From: Macrostomum hystrix | Lineage: Eukaryota; Platyhelminthes; Macrostomidae | Length of the DNA stretch: 64,000 bases | Assembly (NCBI GenBank): GCA_950097015.1 | Contig: CATNEN010000034.1 | Span: forward strand, 3,938,001 to 4,002,000 | Reading direction: 5' to 3' | In this document: piece after piece, positions 30,101-41,654 of the stretch | Position numbering within the stretch: the stretch's first letter is position 1 | Layout: the number at the start of each line of letters is the position of its first letter | Notes under the pieces: model-generated | Seen by the model: only the letters and a program-made list of their open reading frames with translations | Told to the model about the DNA's origin: nothing | Databases searched by the model: none | Made by a program: the position numbers and the translations under genes

Positions 30101-32336
30101 ATTTTGGGACCCTTCCCAAAAAGGAGGTCTCTTCCCCGACTCTCTTTCTGCTCCCTACTGACTTTGCGAGTGCCAACCACCGCAGAGGAGCAGCGACCTG
30201 TCTACTTCCTCTATTTTTTTCACAGATCCCCACCATCCATGCTTTCCAACAAAATCTATACATTTAGCATGTGTGGCGCCGTAGATTTTGCTAAACAAAG
30301 TCAGGTACTGCAGCCCAAATTACTAGGAGCTATTTATTGGCCTAACCCCCAATACAGAACTGTGAGGTCAACACAACTTCAATTCGTTGTTCTTGTTCTT
30401 TGAATCAGTATATAGTAGCATTCCAAGCTTAATTGCACTGGGGAGGGACTAAAATCCTCACTTTAAGCTAGAAGAACCAGTAATTAGCACAGTGATTAGA
30501 CGATGATGTCAGAATGTTAAAAGCCTGTATTATGGATTAATTGGGTGTAGACAAGTAGTGCATTGCGACCTGGGAAATCGATGTGGAATGCTTCTCGCGT
30601 GCACAGCCATTATTTGAAATGAAAATATAACGAAAGCAATAATTAGCTCATTATCCCAATAGGACAGATCCCAATGTTCCGCTTCATTGACCAGCATTCC
30701 CTAGCCTTGTATTCAGTAAAAAAACACGTCTTTATTTGGTGCTAGCCCCAGGGCCCATCCCCTACTACCCTGGGGGGTCGGACGAGAATAATACAAAAAT
30801 ATATCCCAATGAAGTGAAAGTTAAGCAGAATAGACATATGGAGACACAGGTAGAGACTCACCGAGGCTACACAAACTGGAAACCCGATACCAGGTTTGGT
30901 CTCATTGGATCTTCATTCCGTCTCACAGTATGGCTGCTCGTATCTTATCCGCAATGGACCATTTGGGTCTCCATGGTGACACTGCGGCCAGCAACCAATA
31001 GATTCCGAAGGGAAGTGAGAGCAAATTTGGATGAATAAGCTGGGTTTTGGGATCAAATTTTGGTTCTAGTAAATGGAACCCACTTTCCGTTTGCCATATG
31101 AAAATATAATAATAATAATAATTGCAGGAGGGCTGCGGGCATTGGCACATCATTTGGTGACAGTAGACATGCAGCCAGCGAGGAGGCAGTTCTGCCCATT
31201 TCGCTGACTCCTGAGCACACACGCACACAGATACTGTACGCAGGCATACGCTCACACAGGTGTGTACATCTGCCCTGACTTTCTCATCGTCAGGCAGTGT
31301 ACGCTCTCACTGTGCCTTGGAGGTTGGCCCTCAAGGGCGTAAATTGCCCGACAAGCCCCAAAGTCTTCTCTCCGCGGCTGCGACCCCAAATGAATGTGGC
31401 CTCGCCGCGGAATCGAGCTCAGGGACCTTGGTGCGTGAGGCGTCAGCGATAACGCTGACCGCTCTGCCATTCACTCACTCAAATTATGCTAAATAGCTCT
31501 TTAAAAAATTCCCAATTTCCCAATTATCTTTGTTGCTAGGCTAAAGAAAACGCGGACCACACGTAACTTACGCATTTCCCACAGCGCCACCGGCGCACCC
31601 GCCACCGGAGCAACGCACTGAAGCCGCAGCGGCTGTGCCACCGAGTCCGCCATTGCTGGCCCCGAAGCGGCAGTGCCGCTCGCTGACGCTGCTCCGCGGC
31701 GGCCTCCACCGGCCAGTGCCGCTGCGGCCGCCCGGTCCGCTGCTCGAGCTCGGCCTGCGAGATCTGCGCCTCTACGGTGAGGCGCCAGCTGCTCCGCCTC
31801 CGCCTCCGCCTCCTCAGCCGCCGGGCAGTCCACCTGACAGCCTGTCGCCGAGAAGCTTTCCTAACTCTTCTCCGGGTGGATCTCCCCAGCAGTGGCATCA
31901 GCAGCTGCTTCTACCGGTGCCACCGCCCCCGCAGCCTTTGTCGCCAATACAGTTTCAGCAGCAGCAGAGACGAAGGCTTCAGCGTCAGCAACGTCAGTCA
32001 TTCCGACGAAGGTGGCGACGTCATCGACCGCTTCGCCTTCAACCTCAGCCGCCGCCGCCGCCGCCACCTGAACCGCCGTTGCCGAGCGCCGGTCGGCGAT
32101 TTCTGATTGGCCTTCCGCACATCGCCTGCAGCCCGTCACCAGTGCAGCGCCAGGAGGCCGACTATCGCTATTACTACCTGAACGAAGACGAGGATTTCGA
32201 CGACCACCTGCGACTAGCTAACGACTACGCGTATTCTGACGACTCCGACCTCGAGAAGGAGGAGGACGGCGATAGCGGCTGCGAAGACGTTCGCGGCGTC
32301 GACCTGGACGTTGACGAGATCGAGAGCGACCTGTGA
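27110..32336 (+). CDS. FAM53-like nuclear protein
   Basis: Exon 1 (27083-27239, ATG at 27110) ends TTTTG|GTGAGC. Exon 2 (31585-32336) follows GCATTTCCCACAG. Phases 1 and 2 fit and give 293 residues. Exon 1 is Ala/Ser-rich (FHPYSPSASRAFAAAATAAA). Exon 2 has APKRQCRSL, the motif that defines FAM53 (P-x-KRxCRSLS), then Pro-, Gln- and Arg-rich stretches, an acidic segment (YYYLNEDEDFDD) and the C-terminal DLDVDEIESDL. The latter two resemble the FAM53 NYEDDDEDD and LDLEQIENN blocks (from memory). Vertebrate FAM53 proteins bind 14-3-3 and move transcription regulators to the nucleus; a similar role here is only an inference. The link between the exons rests on phase compatibility and gene order, not on transcript data; exon 1 might belong elsewhere. 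Confidence 0.5.
27240..28430. other. FAM53-like intron, left part
   Basis: Non-coding, with several pyrimidine-rich tracts (27,580-27,660; 27,720-27,760). Possible cis-regulatory sequence; no site is called. Confidence 0.3.
28430..29280. repeat. 16-bp telomere-like G-rich minisatellite
   Basis: About 50 copies of GGGATTTAGGGTTTAT. A GGG triplet recurs every 8 bases for long stretches. A variant block with AAGGGATTTCGAATTTGTGTG interrupts the array at least five times (about 28,636, 28,776, 28,970, 29,035, 29,097), giving a higher-order pattern. Confidence 0.95.
29281..30960. other. FAM53-like intron, middle part
   Basis: No coding exon is recognised. It holds a G run of nine near 29,957 and pyrimidine tracts. 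Confidence 0.35.
30967..30980. promoter_or_regulatory. RFX X-box match
   Basis: GTCTCCATGGTGAC fits RYYNYY-AT-RRNRAC at every position. It lies within an intron with no ciliary gene nearby, so it may be chance or an enhancer site. Confidence 0.35.
31120..31487 (-). repeat. SINE-2 copy
   Basis: The minus strand has a tRNA-like head (TGGCAGAGCGGTCAGCG ... GAGCTCGATTCC), then a body with GGCAATTTACGCCCTTGAGG and CCTGACGATGAGAAAGTCAG, ending in an AT-rich tail with ATTATTATT. It aligns along its length with the copies at 50,925 and 61,173. Confidence 0.75.
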
Positions 32337-33410
32337 CTCCGATAGACAATGATCAATGAGCAATATGAGGGTGCCGATACCTGCAGCCCTAGCAGAGAAA
32401 GTTCCCTGCAGCATTTCTTTCGAATGCACCACTATGAAACGCAACCGGGACTAGAATTGTTTGGTAAACTAGAAAAATCCACGAGTAAGACGTAAAAATT
32501 ACTGCCAATCTCTCTGTCATTCTGCCAGTTTTTACTTCGCTGTCATAAAATTCGGTGACTTGTTATTTCGCTATATTATGAAATTGGCTTAATCCTTTTT
32601 GTGCACAATTTTATTTCATAATACGAGTATTTTCCCGCGCGCTTCTCTCTAAATTCTTCCTCAGTCGCTTTAACTGCCCTCCGCCCGGAAACTGCCCCCT
32701 TCTCAGTGCCCCAGGGTATGTACATATGTACACATGCTGATTTTAACAAAGTAATTAACTGATTACTGATCCTTCTCTACGATGTATTCGAAAAAATACT
32801 CGTAGCTTGAAATCACTTTAGACGCCTGCTTGAAACAAAAAAACTGCATGAAGGTTTTGAAAATTGAAACACATCATGAAACAAATTGATTTTTGTTTCC
32901 CTGCGGTTTGTGATTTGTCGTTTGCTCTTAACAAAAAGCACTTAACGTAAATTTTCTGGGTGTTCCTTCATTCGGCTCTCGATAACCATTATCGATCGTT
33001 TTGAGAGTGGGAAACGACAGTTTTTAGGATTGGTTGTTTGCTTTTTCTATATGCTTGAAGCAGTCAGTCAACACATATACAGGCGAGTATACATTCAGCT
33101 ACTTTTCTGTCGACTGCTCAAATCCTACAGTAAGCTGAGAAGTGAGCACGGTTCAATTGGAATTCTCCAAACTAATACCTGTTACAGAGAATTCAGTTGC
33201 GCTTTGGCTAAGAAGATTAGCAATTGAGTCCTTTTGGTTGTGGAATATACTATCGAGGAGTGTCTGACGCTCGCGCGTTTTTCATGTAGGGACATAAGTG
33301 TTCATACATGCAGCGGTGTGTAATTCTTGCCCAAATGGTCTGTTCTCTTACACGGATAAGCTTCTTGTTTAGCAGATGTTGCTTCTGGACTAACACATAT
33401 CGGGCTTTAT
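32337..33410. other. 3' flank of the FAM53-like gene
   Basis: The 3' UTR probably lies at the left. TACGAGTATTTTCC at about 32,620 is a relative of the TACGAGCGTA motif. No open frame is supported. Confidence 0.35.
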
Positions 33411-33411
33411 T

Positions 33412-34035
33412 GTCTAACAGATATCCTTATTGTCTAAAAGATATTCCTTATTAACTAACAGATATTCCTTATTGTCTAACAGATATTCCTTATTATCTAA
33501 CAGATATTCCTTATTGTCTAACAGATATTCCTTATTATCTAACAGATATTCCTTATTATCTAACAGATATTCCTTATTGTCTAACAGATATTCCTTATTG
33601 TCTAACAGATATTCCTTCCTGTCTAACAGATATTCCTTCCTGTCTAAAAGATATTCCTTCCTGTCTAACAGATATTCCTTATTGTCTAACAGATATTCCT
33701 TATTGTCTAACAGATATTCCTTCCTGTCTAACAGATATTCCTTCCTGTCTAAAAGATATTCCTTCCTGTCTAACAGATATTCCTTATTGTCTAACAGATA
33801 TTCCTTATTGTCTAACAGATATTCCTTCCTGTCTAACAGATATTCCTTATTGTCTAACAGATATTCCTTATTGTCTAACAGATATTCCTTATTATCTAAC
33901 AGATATTCCTTATTGTCTAACAGATATTCCTTATTGTCTAACAGATATTCCTTCCTGTCTAACAGATATTCCTTATTGTCTAACAGATATTCCTTCCTGT
34001 CTAACAGATATTTCTTTTTGTCCAACAGATATTCA
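33412..34035. repeat. 21-bp minisatellite
   Basis: About 29 units of 21 bp around CTAACAGATATTCCTTATTG, with TTATTG / TTATTA / TTCCTG subtypes. Both strands have open frames of about 200 codons because the unit is seven codons; neither is a gene. Confidence 0.95.
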
Positions 34036-34040
34036 GTTCT

Positions 34041-34690
34041 CTAATGGGTAGGTATAGTTTTTCGCCTAACAGCTATTGGCACATTGTTGGATACGTAGAG
34101 TGGCACTTATGAATATAAGTCTGGTCGGATTCTATTGCTGTTTCTCTTCAAATATGAGCTTATACAAATCTGTGCCAGTCACTGCAGCTGCTGTTCCATC
34201 CTGCTAAAGCATGCAGCTCCGAATGCATTAGCGCAGAGCTTTCAAATCGAAGCGGCAGTGTAAATTGAGAGGCATTCAGTCTCTAGTGACACCCATTAAC
34301 GCCTCGTAATACAAGCTCAGAGTGCCCCAAGCCAGAAGTGTTAGAGCCTTGTAGCGGCGCTTTATCGACCAGCTGTGACTGACTGAGAACGGCTGCATTA
34401 TGTGAGCGGCCCAGAACTGGTTCACAGGTAACAAAATAATCGCGTGAGATTTTACACAAGCTTAATTCCCAACGCGTTCTAAAGCTGGCTCAAACAACTC
34501 TTAGACACTAAACACGAGAAAGCAGACGCGAATGAAACCTTACACTTAAAACGTCAACACCGTACAGATTATCAAACTGTAGCCCGAATCACTATTCACC
34601 TTAACATGCAGGCTTCAAAGTATTCAAATTGATACTAAATGCAGTTACCATGTACTAACTCACAGAGCTTCTGGGTCCGTATTCTATGGC
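34041..34690. other. intergenic region
   Basis: No repeats, RNA gene or coding potential recognised. Confidence 0.3.
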
Positions 34691-34724
34691 CACTTTCAAT
34701 ACCATACCCTTATCGCGTCTCTCC

Positions 34725-35545
34725 CATGTCTTATCTCTCCCATGTCTCATCTCTCCCTGTGTCTCATCTCTCCCTGTGTCTCATCTCTCCCTGTCTCATC
34801 TCTCCCTGTGTCTCATCTCTCCCTGTCTCATCTCTCCCTGTCTCATCTCTCCCCGTGTCTTATCTCTCCCCGTGTCTCATCTCTCCCCGTGTCTAATCTC
34901 TCCCCTGTCTCATCTATCCCCTGTCTCATCTCTCCCCGTGTCTCATCTTTCCATGTCTCATCTCTCCCTGTCTCATCTCTCCCCGTGTCTTATCTCTCCC
35001 CGTGTCTCATCTCTCCATGTCTCATCTCTCCCTGTCTCATCTCTCCCCGTGTCTTATCTCTCCCCGTGTCTCATCTCTCCCCGTGTCTAATCTCTCCCCT
35101 GTCTCATCTATCCCCTGTCTCATCTCTCCGTCTCATCTCTCCCCGTGTGACATCTCTCCCCTGTCTCATCTCTCCCCTGTCTCATCTCTCCCCGTTTCTC
35201 ATCTCTCCCCTGTCTCATCTCTCCGTCTCATCTCTCCAGTGTCTCATCTCTCCAGTGTCTCATCTCTCCCCGTGTGTCATCTCTCCAGTGTCTCATCTCT
35301 CCCCGTGTCTCATCTCTCTCCGTTCTCGTCTCTCCCTGTGTCTCATCTCTCCCCCGTGTCTCATCTCTCCCTGTGTCTAATCTCTCCCCGTGTCTAATCT
35401 CTCCCCCCGTGTCTCATCTCTCCCCGTGTCTTATCTCTCCCCCCGTGTCTCATCTCTCCCCGTGTCTCATCTCTCCCCCGTGTCTCATCTCTCCCCGTGT
35501 CTCATCTCTCTCCGTCTCATCTGCCTCCGTCTCATCCCTCCCCTA
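34725..35545. repeat. CTCATCTCTCC pyrimidine-rich array
   Basis: Irregular units of 13-18 bp around GTCTCATCTCTCCC(C)TGT. The block 34,850-34,920 recurs at 35,050-35,115 and partly at 34,985-35,015. The core is shared with the array inside the hAT element at 610-1016. Confidence 0.9.
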
Positions 35546-36110
35546 TTTATAATTGTTTTTTGTTTTAACTAGTAAATTAAGCAGTGATAAGTATCATTGT
35601 CTTGCGAACCTCGTAAAATTTGGCCTGTATACTCTGGTAACATGCAAACATGGTATAAACTACTGCGCGTGTACATGCACGTGTAGTGTAATTAATTATT
35701 ATTATGATTTGAGTCAGTCGTGCGATAAGTGGCTTTATTCGCATTCAGCATTCTGACGCATGATCGACTGCAAACTTAACATATAATATAATTCACAATC
35801 GTAAGTATATCGCTGGTTTAAAATTAACAGCTGAAAGTGGCATTTTGAAGCTAGTGGCAATGACTTAGGAAAGTGGCATTATGATTCTCTCGCAAAATTT
35901 CTCTCTTATTGGAAAGCGGTTGGACGTTAATATACTAATGCTAGACTTGCAGTTTTTAATAATATAATAAACATTTATAGCTTCTAAAGTTTATATTATA
36001 ATGCGGATAGCAGCAGCTGCAATAAATTAAACAAGTGAGAGCTCAAAGCCCGCACATCATATGCATATACTAAATGTCCTGAGTCTGCACATATATACTC
36101 AGGGTATAGC
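35546..36110. other. intergenic region
   Basis: A+T-rich, no feature recognised. Confidence 0.3.
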
Positions 36111-36112
36111 AT

Positions 36113-36450
36113 GTGATTTCCAGGGGAAAGCATGAGATTTCCAGGGGAAAGCATGAGATTTCCAGGGGAAAGCATGAGATTTCCAGGGGAAAGCATGAGA
36201 TTTCCAGGGGAAAGCATGAGATTTCCAGGGGAAAGCATGAGATTTCCAGGGGAAAGCATGAGATTTCCAGGGGAAAGCATGAGATTTCCAGGGGAAAGCA
36301 TGAGATTTCCAGGGGAAAGCATGAGATTTCCAGGGGAAAGCATGAGATTTCCAGGGGAAAGCATGAGATTTCCAGGGGAAAGCATGAGATTTCCAGGGGC
36401 CAGCATGAGATTTCCAGGGGAAAGCATGAGATTTCCAGGGGATAGCATTA
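36113..36450. repeat. 21-bp minisatellite, GCATGAGATTTCCAGGGGAAA type
   Basis: Sixteen nearly identical units containing GCATGAGATTTCCAGGGG. Open frames on both strands result from the seven-codon period. It belongs to the same sequence family as the arrays at 36,775, 37,725, 39,000 and 39,565. Confidence 0.95.
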
Positions 36451-36775
36451 GTAATCGATGTGGAAGCATGAATTATCCAGGAGGAAACATTAATTATGAA
36501 AAGTGAAAAATTAGTTATCCATGAAAAACCACGAATTATCAAGGGTAAGCATGACTTTTCGAGGGAGAAGGATGAACTATCGAAGTGGCTGCATGAATTT
36601 GTCGAAGGGGTAGCACAAATTATCGATGGGAAGCATGAACAATCAAGGGGGTTACATAAATTATCAAGCGAAAAGCATGCATTTTCATAGGGCAAGCATC
36701 AATTATCATGGGGTTAACATGAAATTATAGAGAGGTAGAATAAATAATTGAGGTTAGGCAAAAGTACGAGTATCT
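36450..36775. repeat. degenerate units flanking the 21-bp array
   Basis: Decayed 20-bp units of GCATGAATTATCGAGGGG type link the clean array to the next one. Confidence 0.6.
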
Positions 36776-37725
36776 AGATGGAAACATAAATTAACGGAAG
36801 GAAACTATGAATTAACGGGGAGAATCTATGAATTAACGGGGAGAATCTAAAAACTAAGGGGAGAAACTAAGAATTAACGGGAGAAACTATGAATTAACGG
36901 GGAGAATCTACGAGCGTATAAATTAACGTGGAGAAACTAAGAATTAACGGGAGAAACTATGAATTAACGGGAGAAACTATGAATTAACGGGAGAAACTAT
37001 GAATTAACGGGAGAAACTATGAATTAACGGGGAGAATCTATAAATTAACGTGGAGAAACTAAGAATTAACGGGAGAAACTAAGAATTAACGGGAGAAACT
37101 ATGAATTAACGGGAGAAACTATGAATTAACGGGGAGAAGCTATGAATTAACGGGGAGAAACTATGAATTAACGGGAGAAACTAAGAATTAACGGGGAGAA
37201 ACTATGAATTAACGGGAGAAACTATGAATTAACGGGAGAAACTATGAATTAACGGGGAGAAACTAAGAATTAACGGGGAGAAACTAAGAATTAACGGGAG
37301 AAACTAAGAAGTGACGGGAGAAACTATGAATTAACGGGGAGAATCTTTGAATTAACGGGAGAAACTATGAATTAACGGGAGAAACTAAGAATTAACGGGA
37401 GAAACTATGAATTAACGGGGAGAAACTATGAATTAACGGGGAGAAACTATGAATTAACGGGGAGAAACTAAGAAGTGACGGGAGAAACTAAGAATTAACG
37501 GGAGAAACTAATAATTAACGGGGAGAAACTAAGAATTAACGGGAGAAACTAAGAATTAACGGAAGAAACTATGAATTAACGGAAGAAACTATGAATTAAC
37601 GGGAGAAACTAAGAATTAACGGGAGAAACTATGAATTAACGGAAGAAACTATGAATTAACGGGGAGAAACTAAGAATTAACGGGAGAAACTATGAATTAA
37701 CGGGGAGAAATTATCAATTATACAG
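36775..37725. repeat. 19-20 bp minisatellite, ATGAATTAACGGGAGAAACT type
   Basis: About 47 units alternating one or two extra G (CGGGAG / CGGGGAG) and ATGAATT / AAGAATT. The last units merge into ATGAATTATCGAAGAGGAAGC. Confidence 0.9.
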
Positions 37726-38260
37726 GGGAAGCATGAATTATCGAAGAGGAAGCATGAATTATCGAAGAGGATGCATGAATTAACGAAGGGGAAGCATGAT
37801 GTAGCGAGAGAAAAGCATGAATTATCGATTGTCAAACATGACTTATCGAGAGGGTCGCATGAATTATCAAGGGCGAAGCATGAGTTATCGACAAAATTGC
37901 ATGATTTGTCGAGAGGGTAGAATAGATTATAGATGGGGGATGGCATGTATTACCGAGGAAAAGCATGAATTAACGTGGGAAATGTATGAATTATCAACGG
38001 TGTAGCCTGAATTATCGTGGGACAATCATAAATTAAGTGGGCAGCATAAATTATTGAGGGGGTAGCAAGATTTGTCCAGGGAGAGCAAGATATGACAAAG
38101 TGGTAGCATGAATTTGAATGGAGGGGAAGCATAAATTATCGAAGGGGAAAGCGTGATAAATCGAGGGAAAAGTATGATTTGTCGAGAGGGTAATGAATTA
38201 TCGAGGAGAATCATAAATTATCTATAGGTAAAGCATGGTTTATCGATGGGTAGCATGATA
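37725..38260. repeat. degenerate 20-bp family
   Basis: Irregular copies of GCATGAATTATCGAGGGGAA with spacing of about 20-27 bp. Parts recur at 43,400-43,510. Confidence 0.75.
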
Positions 38261-38790
38261 TTGAGTAATCTTCTATCATAAACAGTACTAGAAGCGTTAG
38301 TACAGTTCGTATACGTTTGTTATTATTCTGTTTAAGGTTTTTTGGGTACAACAAACAGTTATTAGTAAGAGCTAATGATTAGCTACTGTCAAAGCAAATA
38401 TTTTTTGCTTGAGTGCAGCATCGAGTTTTATTCAATACAAAACTGAGTAAAGAATTTTCAAACATTTCTGCCGTCGCTTTTTCTTCAAAAATATAAGAGA
38501 AAAGCTATACGCTCGTATTAGCGTAGATTTCATTAAAAATTGTAACGTTTTTTCGAGCATTCTTGCAAGCAAAATTCAATAGGATTAAAAAATAAATGAA
38601 GACTGTTCGAGCATATAAAAACAAAAGAAAATTGTTTTGAGCATTGTGGTAATCATTATTAGATTCAAAACTAAGACACAATATTTTAATTCTGGCTAAT
38701 AGCATTACTCTTTAAAAAAACTTTGCGCTTTTTCGTGCCGGGAAGCAATTATAGTTTTTTCTGTGTTTTGAAAGCATTATAATTCGAATG
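38230..38790. repeat. segmental duplication, copy 1
   Basis: From TTTATCGATGGGTAGCATGA onward this segment matches 44,025-44,610 in order and orientation (GTACAGTTCGTATACGTTTG; GCTAATGATTAGCTACTGTC; GTGCCGGGAAGCAAT), with small indels. Confidence 0.8.
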
Positions 38791-38999
38791 AGAACATGAA
38801 ACTTAAGAATATAGCGCTGGATATCAATGGATAGCAGCATAAAATATCAAGTAAATTGCATGGAATTTTTGGGGAAAAGCAGTCGATATCTAGGGAATAT
38901 ATTGATTTCTTGAAAGGATTGCATCAGACTTCCAGGAGAATGAATAAGATTTTCAGGTAATAGCATAGCATAATGTTTTCAGGGAAATATTTTTAAGAC

Positions 39000-39555
39000 G
39001 ATAGAATGATATGACGAGGGAAAAGAATGAATTATCTAGGGGGTTGCATAAATTATAGAGGGAAAAGCCTGACTTGTCGAGGGGGAGCATGAACAATCAA
39101 GGGGGAAGCATGAAATATTGAGGGGAAGCATGAATTATCAGGAGGGTTTCCTAAATTGTCGAGTGGGTAGCATGAAATATTGAAGGGTAGCATGAAATAT
39201 TGAGGGGTAGCATGATTTATTGAGGGGTAGCATAAAATATTGAGGGGTAGCATGATTAATTGAGGGGTAGCATGCTTTATCGAGATGGAAGCATGAATTA
39301 TCTGTGGGGAGCACAAATTAACGAGGGGGTGCATGAACTAACGAGGGGAAGTATGAATTGAGTGGGTTAGCATAAATTCTCGAAGGGGTAGCATGAATTA
39401 TTGTGGGGTAGTTTGATTCATCAATGGGGTAGCATGAATTGTCGGGGGCGAGCATGAATTATCAGGGAAGCATATATTTACGAGGTGGAGCCTTAATTAT
39501 CGTGGGGAAAGCATAAATTGAGGGGGTAGCATAAATTATAGAGGGAGCAAGCTTT
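39000..39555. repeat. degenerate 20-bp family, second block
   Basis: Units such as GCATGAAATATTGAGGGGTA and GCATGAATTATCAGGG. It grades into the clean array at 39,565. Confidence 0.75.
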
Positions 39556-39564
39556 GTCAAGGGG

Positions 39565-39940
39565 TAGTATGATATATCGAAGGGATAGTATGATATATCG
39601 AAGGGATAGTATGATATATCGAAGGGATAGTATGATATATCGAAGGGATAGTATGATATATCGAAGGGATAGTATGATATATCGAAGGGATAGTATGATA
39701 TATCGAAGGGATAGTATGATATATCGAAGGGATAGTATGATATATCGAAGGGATAGTATGATATATCGAATGGATAGTATGATATATCGAAGGGATAGTA
39801 TGATATATCGAAGGGATAGTATGATATATCGAAGGGATAGTATGATATATCGAAGGGATAGTATGATATATCGAAGGGATAGTATGATATATCGAAGGGA
39901 TAGTATGATATATCGAAGGGATAGTATGATATATCCAGGG
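39565..39940. repeat. 21-bp minisatellite, GTATGATATATCGAAGGGATA type
   Basis: About 18 nearly identical units containing GTATGATATATCGAAGGG. Only one unit differs (CGAATGG near 39,770). Confidence 0.95.
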
Positions 39941-39954
39941 CTGTGACTTGCTTC

Positions 39955-40440
39955 CCCCAAATGGGGGTCTTGGTTGCTAGTTTAATATACTAAAAATAAA
40001 ATGCTTGGTTGCTTGGTTGTTTGTAATTGATTTTCTCCCGAACGGTTCAACCGATTTTCACAATTTCTTCACCAAAAGATGTCAATTATGGGCCCGAATC
40101 GGTACACGTGTTTTTATTAAGCTTAACTTTATTGCTAAGGGGATTAAAAAAAGTGTTAAATAGGATTTTTAATGCATTATTCAATCAGAGCCAGTCTTGT
40201 CAACGTGCATACCACTGCCGATTTTAATGATTGCATCAGGGCCAGTTTTGTTATTGTATTTGGAATTGAAGTGCATAGCAGACTTCAATTCCATGATATA
40301 TTGCTCAATGCTAACGAGACATCTACTCCTTTTTTACTCATTGACTCGATTTCATTTGAGAAATGTGTTCAACAGGTTTTTAAAATGTGTTTCACAGTTA
40401 TCTAATTTTTTACAGTTTTCTAACTGTGTCCAACAGTTTT
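39955..40440. other. probable transposon-derived sequence
   Basis: CCCGAACGGTTCAACCGATT with flanking text is typical of anonymous animal transposon remnants. The right part (40,370-40,440) has two decayed copies of the ACAGTTTTCTAA unit found at 44,625. No ends were identified. Confidence 0.35.
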
Positions 40441-40618
40441 CTAAAGGAGCGGGCGTTGACCGCTCAACAGAATGCCTCCGTTCGTATCCGTGATACGATT
40501 GGCGGTCTGGAGGCTGTGCTAGTTGCTGCTACTGCTGATTGGACATCAATCGATCCGGTTGTTTCTCAGCCGAACAAGCCGACGTTTTTTTTAACAGCCA
40601 GTCGGGGATTTCCAGAAT
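40440..40618 (+). pseudogene. unidentified coding-like fragment
   Basis: A forward open stretch reading ERALTAQQNASVRIRDTIGG then LEAVLVAATADWTSIDPVVS has protein-like composition and a sharp G+C rise against the flanks. No start codon and no family recognised. It abuts the CTU1-like fragment. Confidence 0.3.
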
Positions 40619-40925
40619 TCAATCTGGAAAAGCCTTGCACAATGGCTGGCTGCTCGCATAGCCGCACACACTGCAGTTAGTGAGCTCAGGCATTATAGCA
40701 TCGGATCTGAAGCGAAGCCGCCTAGCAGCGTGTATGATGTGCAGCAGTGAGGCTGGCCTAGCCCGCTCCAGATCCTTCACCAGTGACCTGGCGTGACCCC
40801 TGTACGCCGGAGCGTACAGGCACTCGGTGGCAAAGAAGTCCAGCTTCTTGAAGTAGGCGTACAGGACAATCTCCTTCTCATATGCGTATTTCAATGGCTT
40901 GCAACGGGCCGGGAGACCGCCGCAG
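40619..40925 (-). pseudogene. CTU1-like C-terminal fragment
   Basis: The minus strand reads [73 protein letters not shown]-stop. This matches the end of the catalytic domain and the C-terminal zinc site of CTU1/NCS6, the enzyme that 2-thiolates U34 of tRNAs. The nucleotide-binding PP-loop (SGGKDS) and everything upstream are missing. The last zinc Cys (expected LCxAC) is replaced by F, then an early stop. It therefore looks like a captured or duplicated exon, not a working gene. It lies back to back with an ATE1-like fragment about 10 bp away. Confidence 0.6.
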
Positions 40926-40935
40926 AAACTGAACT

Positions 40936-41355
40936 GAGACGGCCGAGGAGCTGCTGGCCGCGCACGCCGACCGATGGCGTCAAACGCGGGAGTACCGTAG
41001 ACAACGCCAGACTGCGCCGAGTCTCGGCCAGCTGGTTGAATCGCTGATGATGAGCGCCGGTACCGAAGGCCAACGCGGACGCCTCCAGTGGCGCCTGGTG
41101 GCCTTTAACAGCCCTGAGGCGGCAGCCGAGCTGCCCTGCTACTCGGCCTACCAGCGCGCGGTGCATGGCGAGCAGCCAGGCCAGTGCGACCTCGCCGCTT
41201 TCTGCCAACGCCAGTGCGTCAGCCCGCTGGTGTCGCAGGAGACTGCAGACTGTGGCCATTGGACCACTGGCTCCTATCATGCCCAGCTTCTGCTGGAAGG
41301 TCGCACCCTCCTGGCCGTTGAAGTTGTCGACATTCTGTCCAGGTTTTGGCCATAG
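40936..41355 (+). pseudogene. ATE1-like internal fragment
   Basis: The forward frame encodes [44 protein letters not shown] and TGSYHAQLLLEGRTLLAVEV, then VDILSR. It resembles arginyl-tRNA-protein transferase (YxxYQxxxHxDxP...FLCxSPL...GSFHQQYWLDGxLIAVGVxDIL). The frame stops just after the VDIL block, or splices at CAG|GTTTTG (41,342). The N-terminal Cys region and the SSVYFYYDP block are absent. ATE1 normally arginylates N-terminal acidic residues for the N-degron pathway. As seen it is a fragment; a neighbouring exon could not be found. Confidence 0.5.
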
Positions 41356-41402
41356 ACAATTTGACTAATACGATTCTGTTTATCCTCGTTCCAGAGAATA
41401 AG

Positions 41403-41625
41403 GGAGTTTAGCTTAGCGGTTAGAGCTTCGGACTCACAACTTGAAGGTATGGGGTTCGATTCCTGGCTTCACTGGAACAATTTGTGTCATTTAGCAAGGC
41501 AGTTAAACTCTGCGTTGCTTCAGTTCAGCCAGCTGTTAAATGGGTCCAGCATTAGCTGGGAAAACTGGGGGAGGGTTTGATGTCCCCATAGTCCACGGAC
41601 TGCACATGTGGCTAGGAATTGAGGC
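41403..41625 (+). repeat. SINE-1 copy
   Basis: Head with A box (TAGCTTAGCGG) and B box (GGTTCGATTCC). Body with GCAAGGCAGTTAAACTC and CCAGCTGTTAAATGGG, and tail CATAGTCCACGGACTG. Best full-length match to the copies at 5879 and 53228. Confidence 0.75.
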
Positions 41626-41654
41626 AGGTATAATAAATCATTATTATTCCATAA

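Noticed and set aside
33414-34044. Long open frames of about 200 codons on both strands
   Set aside because: The unit is 21 bp (seven codons) without stops, so frames stay open on both strands. No start context, no splice context and no non-repeat sequence.
40891-41280. 129-codon minus-strand open frame opposite the ATE1-like fragment
   Set aside because: It is the antisense shadow of the forward ATE1-like frame, which has recognisable family blocks; the minus frame has none.
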